Assembly (NCBI GenBank): GCA_965226915.1
Contig: CBDDEJ010000006.1
Location: 124,001-188,000 of the forward strand
DNA: 64,000 nucleotides
Source: Io17-Chloro-G2 sp965226915
GTDB lineage: Bacteria; Chloroflexota; Dehalococcoidia; Lucifugimonadales; UBA3495
Direction of reading: 5' to 3'
Position numbers and translations under genes: made by a program
The notes under the pieces: generated by a model
Told to the model about the DNA's origin: nothing
The model's database searches: none
The model's input: the letters and a program-made list of their open reading frames with translations, nothing else
Part shown: piece after piece, positions 42,440 to 52,300 of the stretch
Layout: each line of letters starts with the position of its first letter
How positions within the stretch are numbered: position 1 is the stretch's first letter

Positions 42440-43717
42440 ATGGCATCATCCGCCCGTAGACGCCAGCTTGGCCGTCCCGTCTCTATCGTTGGCGCCGGCA
42501 TATCCCAATTCGGAGCCTTCAAAGAAAAAACCAGTCGCGACCTGTTCACCGATGCGTTTCAAGACCTTCTGGGCAGCCTGGATCAGGGTATCGACGTACA
42601 GGACATCGAGTGCGGCTACCTGGGCAATTTCTCATCGGAGCTCTTCGAAGGCCAGGGCCACACGGCGCCAATCATGGCCGATTGGCTGGGCATGACGCCC
42701 GCTCCGATCACCCGAGTCGAAAACGCTTGCGCCAGCAGCGGCAGCGCGCTGCGCGAGGGGATGATGGCCATTGCTTCAGGCCTGTACGACGTGGTGCTTG
42801 TGGGCGGCGTGGAGAAGATGACTAACCTGCCCACCGAAGGCGTCACCGACGTCCTGGCCACCGCGGCCGACGCGCTGTACGAGGCGCCCGCCGGGCTGAC
42901 CTTCCCAGGCATTTTCGGGGCCATGGCCAAGGCCCACATGGACCGCTACGAAACCAACCTGGACCACCTGCTGAAGGTGGGTATCAAGAACCACGTCAAT
43001 GGAGCATTGAACCCCAAAGCCCAATTCAACATCAGCATCCTTGACCTTATGGAAAACCGAAAGGCTAGGGCGGAAGAACGGGGCCAGCCTGTCCCTGACT
43101 GGAAAGACGAGATGGACTTTCTCAATGACGCCAGAGCGAATCCTTGGATAGCCTGGCCACTGCGGTTGTACGACTGCGCTCCCATCACCGACGGCGCTGC
43201 CTGCGTGTTGCTGGTGGCCGCGGAATTGGCGGGCAATTTCACCGAAAAGCCCGTCCACGCTGTGGGCACCGGCCAGGCAACGGGCCGCCCGCTGCACGGC
43301 GCCGAAGAATTGACCTCTCTATCGGCGGCCAAGGACGCGGCCAGGCAGGCCTACGGGATGGCCGGGGTCACCCCCCGAGACATCCACCTGGCCGAGGTCC
43401 ACGATTGCTTCACCATCGCCGAGATCATCGCCACCGAGGATCTGGGGTTCTTTGCTCCCGGAGAAGGTCCCCGAGCCGTTGATGAAGGCAGGACATCGAG
43501 GGGCGGAGACCGGCCCATCAATACCTCAGGCGGGTTAAAGGCCAAGGGACACCCCGTGGGAGCTTCCGGCGTGGGCCAGGTCATTGAAGTATTTCACCAG
43601 CTGCGGGGCGAGGCCGGGGAGCGCCAGCTAAGCAATCCAAACTTGGAACTAGGCTTGACCCACAACGTAGGCGGCACCGGCGGCACGTGCGTGGTCAACA
43701 TCATGAGGCGGGGGTAG
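42440..43717 (+). CDS. Thiolase-family acyl-CoA acyltransferase (SCP2-like)
   Basis: 425 residues. The nucleophile cysteine lies in VENACASSGSALREGM near residue 95, with the catalytic VHDCFTIAEI and GGLKAKGHPVGASGVGQ regions further on; the pattern is that of non-decarboxylating thiolases of the SCP2 branch. ATG at 42440 follows GGAG. The next gene, 8 bases on, is a DUF35 protein, and such pairs form a complex in which the DUF35 partner shuttles the acyl-CoA. Role in fatty-acid or sterol-like side-chain breakdown, or acetoacetyl-CoA formation, is open. Confidence 0.88.
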   Translation: MASSARRRQLGRPVSIVGAGISQFGAFKEKTSRDLFTDAFQDLLGSLDQGIDVQDIECGYLGNFSSELFEGQGHTAPIMADWLGMTPAPITRVENACASSGSALREGMMAIASGLYDVVLVGGVEKMTNLPTEGVTDVLATAADALYEAPAGLTFPGIFGAMAKAHMDRYETNLDHLLKVGIKNHVNGALNPKAQFNISILDLMENRKARAEERGQPVPDWKDEMDFLNDARANPWIAWPLRLYDCAPITDGAACVLLVAAELAGNFTEKPVHAVGTGQATGRPLHGAEELTSLSAAKDAARQAYGMAGVTPRDIHLAEVHDCFTIAEIIATEDLGFFAPGEGPRAVDEGRTSRGGDRPINTSGGLKAKGHPVGASGVGQVIEVFHQLRGEAGERQLSNPNLELGLTHNVGGTGGTCVVNIMRRG

Positions 43718-43725
43718 GTGGACGA

Positions 43726-44154
43726 ATGGCTGTCGAAGCAAAAGGGTTCACCAACGCATCATTCAACGCCTTTCTGACCGGGGATAATGACGGGGAAAGG
43801 CGGCTTATGGGCGTAAAATGCCGGTCTTGCGGCCACCTATCGGCCCAACCCAGACCCATGTGCCCGTCGTGTCACGGCAAAGACATGGAGTGGTTTCAGT
43901 TCAGCGGCAAAGGGCGTCTGAGCACCTTTACCTGCATCTCCATCGTCAGCAACGCCATGGGGGAGAAGGGTTACGGCCGCGACAACCCATGCTGCTCGGG
44001 AATAGTCACCCTGGAAGAAGGTCCGCGAATCAGCGCCCAAATCCTCGGGGTGGACGGAAACAATCCCCAGGAAATCAAGACGCATATGGCTCTGATGATA
44101 GACCTGGAAGACCTGGACCCAGAACACCCATCTCTAGCCTTCCGGCCAGCTTAA
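43726..44154 (+). CDS. DUF35 zinc-ribbon/OB-fold acyl-CoA-binding protein
   Basis: 142 residues. An N-terminal helix, a rubredoxin-like zinc ribbon with CRSCG and CPSCH (about residues 30-46), and an OB fold (KGRLSTFTCISIV, then GIVTLEEGPRISAQIL). These are partners of thiolases and thiolase-like dehydratase pairs. ATG at 43726, 8 bases after the thiolase stop codon. Confidence 0.88.
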   Translation: MAVEAKGFTNASFNAFLTGDNDGERRLMGVKCRSCGHLSAQPRPMCPSCHGKDMEWFQFSGKGRLSTFTCISIVSNAMGEKGYGRDNPCCSGIVTLEEGPRISAQILGVDGNNPQEIKTHMALMIDLEDLDPEHPSLAFRPA

Positions 44155-44163
44155 ATCACAAAG

Positions 44164-44206
44164 AAACCCCCGCACCCCCAGACCCATCCTGGAAGCGCGG
44201 GGGTTT
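44164..44206. terminator. Bidirectional intrinsic terminator
   Basis: AAACCCCCGC (44164-44173) pairs with GCGGGGGTTT (44197-44206), so either strand has a GC stem ending in T residues. It serves the convergent DUF35 and VOC genes. Confidence 0.75.
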
Positions 44207-44243
44207 GTCACTCAACAACAAAAGCTGACGGCTGATAGCTTAC

Positions 44244-44672
44244 CTAATCTAATCCCCGAGTGCCCACCCAGCCGGTCTCGGACACGTCGATGATGACGCC
44301 GTCGGGGCCGCCGTACTTAACCTCAACGTTGGCGTGATTGGCGCCGGGCATGCCCACGCCCAGAGCTTGGTTGATGTCGTCCCTGGTGGCCGAGTCGGCG
44401 GCTTGCATCTTGGCGGCTGTCTCTTCCAGGCTTTCAACCTCGAAACCGATGTGGTGGATCCCGCTGTAGGTCTTACCGTATTCCGCGCCGGCAACCTGGT
44501 CGTTTTGGAAGTCCAAAATGGCCATATTGATATTGCCGTCGCTGAGGTAATACCCCTTGGCGTTGGCGCTGTCCAGCTTGGCGATCTCCCGCAGGCCGAA
44601 GACTTCCTTGTAGAACTTAGCAGTCGCGTCGGCGTCCTGAGTCGCGATGGCGATATGTTTGATCTGGGCCAT
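44244..44672 (-). CDS. VOC-family (glyoxalase/dioxygenase-like) protein
   Basis: 142 residues with the paired beta-alpha-beta-beta-beta modules: KHIAIATQDADATAKFYKEVFGL and SGIHHIGFEVESLEETAAKM. Metal ligands could be H6, the histidine in GIHHIGF and a C-terminal glutamate in NVEVKYGGPDGVIIDV. It resembles methylmalonyl-CoA epimerases and extradiol-type VOC proteins, but the function is not decided. ATG at 44670-44672, after AGAGGAGAG. Confidence 0.85.
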   Translation of the reverse strand: MAQIKHIAIATQDADATAKFYKEVFGLREIAKLDSANAKGYYLSDGNINMAILDFQNDQVAGAEYGKTYSGIHHIGFEVESLEETAAKMQAADSATRDDINQALGVGMPGANHANVEVKYGGPDGVIIDVSETGWVGTRGLD

Positions 44673-44966
44673 AACTCTCCTCTCTGGTTTGCGAATTCAA
44701 ACAACTTGCGAGGTATTGATCTTGGGGCCACGATAACATTTTGGGCTTAAATTCGCCAGTGGCCACTCGACTCTGGCCTCCTACCGACTCAGTAGCAAGG
44801 CTCGCGGCAACTCAATAGGCTCGCGCCACCGGGCGTGGCCGATTGAACCCCCCCATGTTAGAATTAGCCGTTGCTAGTCTGGAATACGGCTGTTTTGATT
44901 TCGCCAGTTTGTTCTGATCAAGACGCTTTCTGGGGCAGCACTTGAAATCCATAGGAGGTCCAGAGG

Positions 44967-46145
44967 ATGGACATCTCAAACAGTATGAAATTCGGGGTTT
45001 TCATGGCGCCCTTCCACCGAGTGGGCGAAAACCCGACGCTGGCCCTGGAGCGGGACTTGGAACTCATCCAGTGGCTGGATACCCTCGGCTTTGATGAAGC
45101 CTACATTGGCGAGCACCACAGCGCCGGCTGGGAGACCATCGCGTCGCCAGAGGTTTTCATGGCCACCGCCGCCGAACGAACCCGAAACATCCGTTTGGGC
45201 ACCGGCGTTATCAGCCTGCCTTACCACCATCCCTTGATGGTCGCCAACCGCATGGTCCTGTTGGACCACCTGACTCGAGGGAGGGTGATCCTTGGTGTGG
45301 GCCCTGGCGCTCTGTCTTCCGACGCCCTGATGTTGGGTATCAATCCCGAACGCCAGCGGGAGATGATGCACGAGTCTCTGGACATTATCATGCGCCTGTT
45401 CACCGAGACCGAGCCCATCACCCACAAAACCGATTGGTTCGAATTGAACGATGCGGTGCTGCAGCTGCGGCCCTATCAGAAGCCCCACATCCCGGTGACG
45501 GTGGCGTCGGTCCAGTCCCCTGCGGGAGTCACATTGGCGGGCAAGCACGGCGCCGGGGTGATTTCCCTGAGCATCCCCCGGGATACCATTCGATCCACCT
45601 CGCTGAGTGACCTGTGGAACATTGCCGAAGAGACGGCCGCGGAGCATGGCAAAACCATGCACCGGGAAGATTGGGGGTTGGTGATGGGTTGCCATCTGGC
45701 GGAGACCCGGGAACAGGCTCTGGAAGACATACGTATAGGCAGCGCCCGCGTGGTCACCGAGTACTTCGGCGAAACCTTGGGAAACCCCGTCCCAGACACA
45801 GCCTTCGAAAACATAGCCGAACACATGAGAGAGAACCACCAGTGGATCGTTGGAACCCCCGACGATTGCATCGCGGAAATAAAACGGCTCCAAGAAATGA
45901 GCGGTGGGTTCGGCACCTTTATGATTAGGGTCGAAGACTGGGCGCCGAGGGAGACGATCAATCGCAGCTACGAGTTGTTGGCCCGGTACGTGATGCCCCA
46001 ATTCCAAGGCAGTCTCACCGGCATCAAGATTTCTAACCAGTGGGTCAAAGACATGAAGGACACCCTGCAAGTCAACAGGATTGCCGGTCTGCAAAGGGCA
46101 ACCGACTCCTATGACGAAGCCAGGGAGAAAGCCAAAGCCAACTGA
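44967..46145 (+). CDS. LLM-class flavin/F420-dependent oxidoreductase, long form
   Basis: 392 residues. MKFGVFMAPFHRVGENPTLALERDLELI, GFDEAYIGEHHSAGWE, RNIRLGTGVISLPYHHPLMVANR, DHLTRGRVILGVGPGA. This resembles the limonene-monooxygenase-like FMN/F420 branch and is larger than the other three LLM proteins of the window, with an extended C-terminus. ATG at 44967 with AGGAGG eight bases upstream. It is followed by a strong terminator, so it is transcribed alone. Confidence 0.88.
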   Translation: MDISNSMKFGVFMAPFHRVGENPTLALERDLELIQWLDTLGFDEAYIGEHHSAGWETIASPEVFMATAAERTRNIRLGTGVISLPYHHPLMVANRMVLLDHLTRGRVILGVGPGALSSDALMLGINPERQREMMHESLDIIMRLFTETEPITHKTDWFELNDAVLQLRPYQKPHIPVTVASVQSPAGVTLAGKHGAGVISLSIPRDTIRSTSLSDLWNIAEETAAEHGKTMHREDWGLVMGCHLAETREQALEDIRIGSARVVTEYFGETLGNPVPDTAFENIAEHMRENHQWIVGTPDDCIAEIKRLQEMSGGFGTFMIRVEDWAPRETINRSYELLARYVMPQFQGSLTGIKISNQWVKDMKDTLQVNRIAGLQRATDSYDEAREKAKAN

Positions 46146-46170
46146 TCCATAGCTTTAACCTCAACCGGGT

Positions 46171-46213
46171 AACGAAAAAATCCCCTCCTGGTAAACAGGA
46201 GGGGATTTTCGTT
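46171..46213 (+). terminator. Strong intrinsic terminator
   Basis: AATCCCCTCCTG and its complement CAGGAGGGGATT enclose the loop GTAAA; flanking AACGAAAA and TTTTCGTT extend the stem. It lies just after the long LLM gene. Confidence 0.85.
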
Positions 46214-46388
46214 ACTCGTTAATGGGCGCCTTCACCATGCCGTAATGGAATTTATCGAATATATTTCCATTTATTTGCATCGAATCTATTAATTGACTCT
46301 GATATGATTGCTTTATCGGCGCGTCGCGCCGGTCCGGTCCGTATCCGGGCCATGTGCAGCGAAATCCCCGCCTTCGAGTGAAAGATCG

Positions 46389-47807
46389 ATGCGTAAGACA
46401 AAAATCATCGCAACCATCGGCCCCAGTTCCCAAGATCCAGCAATCTTGGAACAACTCATCGATGCGGGTATGGACTGCGCCCGCCTCAACTTCTCCCATG
46501 GGACCCTGGAGGAGCATGGCGTGGTGATTGACAATATACGCCGCATTGCCAAAGAAAAAGGTAAAATCGTGGCCATACTCCAAGACCTGGGCGGAATCAA
46601 GCTTCGGCTGGGCGAATTTGACGGCCTTAGGCAGCTGGCCCTGGGGGAGTCTATTTCTCTGGCGCCACAGGCGGATTCGTCCCGTTCCGACGTTCTCCCC
46701 TTCCCTCAACCCGGCGTTTTGCGTAGCCTTCGCCCTGGAAACCAGGTGTTCATTTCCGACGGCGCCGTGCGTTTAGAGGTGACCGAGAGCCAGGGCTTGG
46801 AGGTAAAGACCATAGTTCGAAACGGCGGCATCGTTTCGTCGCACAAAGGAGTCAACCTGCCGGGCGTGACTATAGACCAGCCCGTGTTGACCCCGCAAGA
46901 CGAGGTCGCTGTGAAGTTTGGGGCGGATAAAGAAGTGGATTGGGTGGCTGTGTCGTTCGTCCGGAACGCCGGCGACATACTCTACGCCAGGGAACACCTT
47001 GAGCGCGTGGGCAACAAAGCCCTGGTGATGGCCAAACTGGAGCGCGGCGAGGGGATAGAAAACATAGACTCCATCCTGGAAACGGTCGATAGCGTCATGG
47101 TGGCCCGCGGGGACATGGGAGTGGAGATTCCCATGGAGCGAGTCCCCATAGTGCAAAAAGAGGTGGTGGCTAAATCCAATGAAGCAGCCAAGGTATCAGT
47201 CATCGCCACCCAGATGCTGGCGTCAATGGTAACGTCTCCCACCCCTACCAGGGCTGAGGTGTCGGACATCACCAACGCGGTGTTGGACGGATGCGACGCG
47301 ATCATGCTTTCCGATGAGACCGCCGTTGGCCGATACCCCGTGCAGACGATTCAGGTGGCCGACGCCACCATTCGAGAGACGGAAAAGATCTACCCCTATA
47401 ATAAAGACCTTGCCTCCCGGGGCCGCACCCAGGCCATCGCGTCCGCCGCGGGGCGCATGGTTCGTTCCTTGGGCTCCAAGCCGATCGTCATTACCAGCAC
47501 CGGCCGAGCCGCCTTCGAAGTGTCGAGATACCGGCCAGACCAAGACGTGCTAGTCTTCTCCCACGAAGAGTCGGTGTTGAGGAGGCTTTCTTTAGGTTGG
47601 GGGCTTTATCCCGTGGGCGTCGTCCCCGCAGAGGCGAACCTTGCCAAATTGGTGTCTCTTCTGATTCAAGGGGCCCTGGATTCCAACCTGGTGACCGAAG
47701 ACGACGTCGTAACAATAGTCCACGGCTTTTTGCCGGGAGTCTCAGGAACCACCAACACTATCCAGGTTCTTGATCTAAAGGAATTTTTGGGCAGCATACT
47801 GGCTTAG
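46389..47807 (+). CDS. pyk: Pyruvate kinase
   Basis: Converts phosphoenolpyruvate and ADP to pyruvate and ATP. About 472 residues: RKTKIIATIGPSSQDPAILEQL, NFSHGTLEEHG, SDETAVGRYPVQTIQ, the active-site lysine in MAKLERGEGI and MVARGDMGVEIPMERVP, and ATQMLASM. The otherwise conserved nucleotide-site motif GPKIR or GPEIR reads GGIKLR here. The C-terminal domain with VITSTGRAAFEVSRYRP is complete. ATG at 46389; an upstream frame from 46308 is unsupported. It is convergent with gltD. Confidence 0.95.
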   Translation: MRKTKIIATIGPSSQDPAILEQLIDAGMDCARLNFSHGTLEEHGVVIDNIRRIAKEKGKIVAILQDLGGIKLRLGEFDGLRQLALGESISLAPQADSSRSDVLPFPQPGVLRSLRPGNQVFISDGAVRLEVTESQGLEVKTIVRNGGIVSSHKGVNLPGVTIDQPVLTPQDEVAVKFGADKEVDWVAVSFVRNAGDILYAREHLERVGNKALVMAKLERGEGIENIDSILETVDSVMVARGDMGVEIPMERVPIVQKEVVAKSNEAAKVSVIATQMLASMVTSPTPTRAEVSDITNAVLDGCDAIMLSDETAVGRYPVQTIQVADATIRETEKIYPYNKDLASRGRTQAIASAAGRMVRSLGSKPIVITSTGRAAFEVSRYRPDQDVLVFSHEESVLRRLSLGWGLYPVGVVPAEANLAKLVSLLIQGALDSNLVTEDDVVTIVHGFLPGVSGTTNTIQVLDLKEFLGSILA

Positions 47808-47895
47808 AACAGCAGGCCGCCGGGAAAGCCATGGACGGGGGAATTGAGGTTGGTGTAGTAAGGATCAAAGAAAGGTCTTGCAGGCGGATTCGAGG

Positions 47896-49356
47896 TTAGG
47901 CGACAGCCTCGGACGACCGGGGCAGGTTGGTGCGGCCCATCAAATAACGATCAACCCCTTGAGCCATGTCGCGGCCTTCAGCAATTGCCCAGACCACCAA
48001 CGATTGCCCCCGGGCCGAGTCTCCCGCGGCGAAGACTCCGGGAACGCTGCTCATCTTATCCTGGTCCACCTTGATATTGCCCCTGGGGTCCAATCCTACA
48101 CCCAAATCAGAGATCATGCCTTCATGCTGGGGATGAAGAAAGCCCATGGCCAGCAACACCAGGTCGGCGTCAATTACCCAATCGCTGCCGGTGACCTCAT
48201 TCATGGCTGGGCGGCCATTCTCATCTAGAGCGTCCCAGTCCACCCGCACGGCGTTCAGTTTCGTCACTTTCCCATTTTCACCGGAAAATGACTTGGTCAG
48301 CACGTTATAATCGCGAATCCCGCCCTCTTCATGGGCCGGGGACGAACGCAGTGTCATGGGCCATTGGGGCCAGGGATTTTTTGCTCCGCGCTGAACCGGA
48401 GGTTCGGGCAAAAGTTCCAGTTGGTAAACGACCTCCGCCCCTTGACGGTGAGCCGTCCCCAAGCAGTCGGCGCCGGTGTCTCCGCCGCCCAAGATGACAA
48501 CCCTCTTGCCCTCGGCGGTGATCCGGTCTTCCGGTGGGATTTCCTGGCCGGCTATAACCCGGTTTTGCTGGGTCAGGTATTCCATAGCCAGGTGAACGCC
48601 GTCGAATTCCCTTCCGGGAACGTCCAGGTTCCGGCCCTCGGTGGACCCGCAGGTGAGGCACACGGCATCGAAATCGGTTAACAACTCGGAAACTGGAAGA
48701 TCCACCCCGACATTTACACCGGTGCGGAAGGTGATGCCCTCCTCGCCCATAAGGTCTAGCCGCCGCTGCAACACCTTTTTATCCAATTTGAAATCCGGGA
48801 TTCCCAGGGCGAGCAAGCCGCCGATGTATTCGTCCCGCTCGAACACGGTCACCCAATGCCCAGCCCGGTTCAATTGTTGAGCGGCCGCCAATCCCGCCGG
48901 CCCTGATCCCACCACCGCCACCTTTTTCCCAGTGCGGCTCTCAGGCGGTTGAGCCTTGATCAGGTTGGCTTCAAACCCACGTTCGGTGATCTCTTTTTCA
49001 ATGTATTCGATAGTTACCGGGTCTGAGTTGATACTCAATACGCATGAGGCTTCGCACGGCGCAGGGCAGATGCGGCCGGTGAACTCCGGGAAGTTGTTGG
49101 TGGATAACAGGATTTCCAGGGCCTTGGCCCAATCGCCTAGGAAAACCTGGTGGTTGAACTCTGGTATCACGTTGCCCAGAGGACAACCCATGTGGCAGAA
49201 AGGGACCGCACAGTCCATACAACGGCTGCCCTGTTCCCGAGAATGTTCTTCAGGCCAGTCTTTATAGACCTCCCGGTAGTCCCCTTTCCTTTCGGCTACG
49301 GGTCTACGTTCGGGAGATTTGGCCCCGAATTCCAAGAATCCATTAGGATCACCCAT
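47896..49356 (-). CDS. gltD: Glutamate synthase (NADPH) small subunit
   Basis: Passes electrons from NADPH to the large subunit. 486 residues: N-terminal iron-sulfur cysteines in CMDCAVPFCHMGCPLGNVIPEFN and CPAPCEASC, FAD loop VVGSGPAGLAAAQQLN, NADPH loop VILGGGDTGADCLG and DLVLLAMGFLHPQ with GVFAAGDSARGQSLVVWAI. Its start overlaps the gltB end by 8 bases, so the subunits are translationally coupled. Confidence 0.96.
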   Translation of the reverse strand: MGDPNGFLEFGAKSPERRPVAERKGDYREVYKDWPEEHSREQGSRCMDCAVPFCHMGCPLGNVIPEFNHQVFLGDWAKALEILLSTNNFPEFTGRICPAPCEASCVLSINSDPVTIEYIEKEITERGFEANLIKAQPPESRTGKKVAVVGSGPAGLAAAQQLNRAGHWVTVFERDEYIGGLLALGIPDFKLDKKVLQRRLDLMGEEGITFRTGVNVGVDLPVSELLTDFDAVCLTCGSTEGRNLDVPGREFDGVHLAMEYLTQQNRVIAGQEIPPEDRITAEGKRVVILGGGDTGADCLGTAHRQGAEVVYQLELLPEPPVQRGAKNPWPQWPMTLRSSPAHEEGGIRDYNVLTKSFSGENGKVTKLNAVRVDWDALDENGRPAMNEVTGSDWVIDADLVLLAMGFLHPQHEGMISDLGVGLDPRGNIKVDQDKMSSVPGVFAAGDSARGQSLVVWAIAEGRDMAQGVDRYLMGRTNLPRSSEAVA

Positions 49357-52300
49357 GCCGCGCTGCTTCCGGCTCTCTATCCTCTTCCCGCTCCCTGCGC
49401 TCCCGCTCTTCCAAAACTCGCCGGTAGTCCCTGGGCATGATCTTTTTGAACCGGGGCAATGCTTCGTCCCAGTGGTCTAAAATCTCTTTAGCCGGCCCGC
49501 TTCCGGTGCACTCCAAGTGCTTTTCTATCATCCGGCGCAGCGTGCCGATGTCTTCGGGGTCTGACACGGATTCCAGGTCAGCCAACCCCGGGTTGAAACG
49601 GACCTCAAAATCGCCGTCTTGATCGTAAACGAAGGCAATGCCGCCGCTCATACCCGCGCCAAAGTTCCGGCCCGTCTTGCCCAGAACCACCACCACGCCA
49701 CCGGTCATATATTCGCAGCCATGGTCTCCAATTCCTTCGACCACGGCATGTACGCCGGAGTTTCGCACGCAGAACCGCTCACCGGCCATTCCCCGGATGA
49801 ATGCTTCGCCCCCGGTCGCGCCATACATCGCCACATTGCCGATGATGATGTTGTCTTCCGGGATAAACGTAACCTCAGGGGACGGGCGAACGACGATAGT
49901 TCCGCCGCTTATTCCTTTTCCCATATAGTCATTGGCGTCGCCTTCCAGGTACAGAGAGATTCCCTTGGCCAGGAATGCTCCGAAGCTCTGACCTGCCGAG
50001 CCGTTCAGGTGAATTTTGATCGTGTCGAGAGGCAACCCCTCTTCTCCGTACCGTTTGGCGACTCGTCCACTCAACATAGCGCCCACAGTGCGGTTGGAGT
50101 TGTCAACCGGCAATCTGATCTCCACCGGCTCTTTACGTTCCAGGGCTGGTTGAGACAGGGCGATTAATTGGTGGTCCAGCGCCCTTTCCAGACCGTGGTC
50201 CTGCTCCCGGCTTTGATAAACCGATTCACCTTCAGTTGCGGTTTGGTGGTGCAGGAGGCGTGAGAGATCCAGCCCCTCGGTCTTCCAATGACCGCTGGCT
50301 TCACTCGGGTCCAGCAGATCGACTCTGCCAATCATGTCGTTTACCGTGCGGAAGCCCAATTCGGCCATTATTTGGCGCATCTCTTGGGCCACGAACATGA
50401 AGTAATTCACCACGTGTTCCGGTTGCCCCGCAAACAGCTTTCTAAGTTCCGGGTCTTGAGTTGCAATGCCAACGGAACAGGTTCCCAAATGGCACTTGCG
50501 AAGCATTATGCAACCCATAGCCACTAAAGCGCCGGTGGCGTACCCATACTCCTCGGCGCCCAACAATGTGGCTATGACTGCGTCACGGCCGGTTTTCAGC
50601 TGGCCGTCGGCCTGTACCGATATGCGGCTGCGTAAACCGTTGGCCACCAACACTTGCTGGGTCTCGGCGATTCCCAGTTCCCATGGCAAACCGGCGTATT
50701 TGATCGACGTCTCCGGCGAATTTCCCGTCCCGCCGTCGTGGCCGCTGATCAGCACAACATCGCCATGGCCTTTAGAAACCCCGGCGGCAATGGTGCCGAC
50801 CCCGACTTCGGCCACCAATTTTACGTGGACCCGTGCGTCGGGGTTGACGTTTTTCAGGTCGTGGATCAACTGGGCCAGGTCTTCAATGGAATAGATATCA
50901 TGGTGGGGCGGAGGCGAAATGAGCTCGACCCCGGGGGTTGTGCGCCGCACCCAGCCAATATATTCATCGATCTTGTTGCCCGAAAGCTGGCCGCCCTCTC
51001 CAGGCTTGGAGCCCTGGGCCATCTTTATCTGCAGATCGGTGGCGTTGACCAGGTAGTTGGGCGTCACGCCAAACCGGCCTGAAGCCACCTGCTTGACCGA
51101 ACTGCTGCGCGAGTCGCCGTTGGCGTGGTTTTCGTACCGGTGGAAGTCCTCGCCGCCCTCTCCGGTGTTGCTGCGGGCGCCCAGCCGGTTCATGGCTATT
51201 CCCATGGTCTCGTGGGCTTCCCGGCTGATGGAGCCTAGCGAGATGGCGCCGGTGGCAAACCTCTTCACAATCTCGGAGGTAGGCTCGACTTCATCCAAAG
51301 GAACAGGTGGCAGGATCTTTTTGAAGTCCAACAGGCCGCGCAGGGTTGCCAGGCGGCGGCTTTGATCGTTGGTCAGCCGGGCGAAATCTTGGTAAGCCTC
51401 CCAGTCATTGGTCTTGGTGGCGAATTGGAGTTTCGCTATAGCGTCCGGGTTCCACTGGTGGAACTCCCCATCCCGCCGCCATTGATAGAAACCGCCCATG
51501 TCCAGGTCACGGTCGCCGGCTGGATTGTTTCCTGAAAAGGCCTGCTCGTGGCGGTCCAGTGTTTCTTTCTCGAGGGCATCTACCCCAATCCCCCCAATCT
51601 TGGAGGGTGTCCAGGTAAAGTATTTGTCAATGAGTTCGTCGTTGAGACCCACCGCCTCGAAGATCTGGGCTCCCCGATAGCTCTGCAGGGTGGAAATGCC
51701 CATTTTGGACATGACCTTCAAGACACCCTTATCGGCGGCCTTGATGAGGTTCTTCTGAGCGTTTTCGGGCGCAGTTCCGTTGAACTCGCCGTTCTCGGCC
51801 ATTTGCCGAACCGAGGCCAGAGCCAGGTACGGATTGATGGCCCCCGCTCCATAACCGATAAGCAAAGAGAAGTGGTGCACTTCTCTGGGGTCTCCGGATT
51901 CCACCACCAAACCCACTTTGGTTCGGGCGCCTTCCCGAATCAGGTGATGATGCACGGCCGCGGTGGCCAGCAGGCTGGGAATCGCGGCATGGTCCGAGTC
52001 TACGCCCCGGTCTGATAGGACTAAGATGCTATAACCGTCTTTGATAGCTTGAGACGCCTTTGAACATAGCCCCTCCAGCGCCGCAGCCAGCGAGCCGGCA
52101 GTCGCCGGGAACAAGGTCGAGAGGGTGACCGACTTGATTTGACCCACGTTGATCTGCTTGATCTTCGCCAAATCCTCGTCGTCGATGATGGGAGATTTGA
52201 GCTTCAGTTGGTGACAATGCAGCGGCGTTTCATCAAATAGGTTCTGCTCCCGGCCAATGAAGGCTTCCAGGGAGGTAACGAGTTCCTCGCGTATGGCGTC

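Noticed and set aside
44976..46094. 372-codon open frame on the minus strand opposite the long LLM gene
   Set aside because: Shadow of a well-supported gene on the plus strand; no family features.
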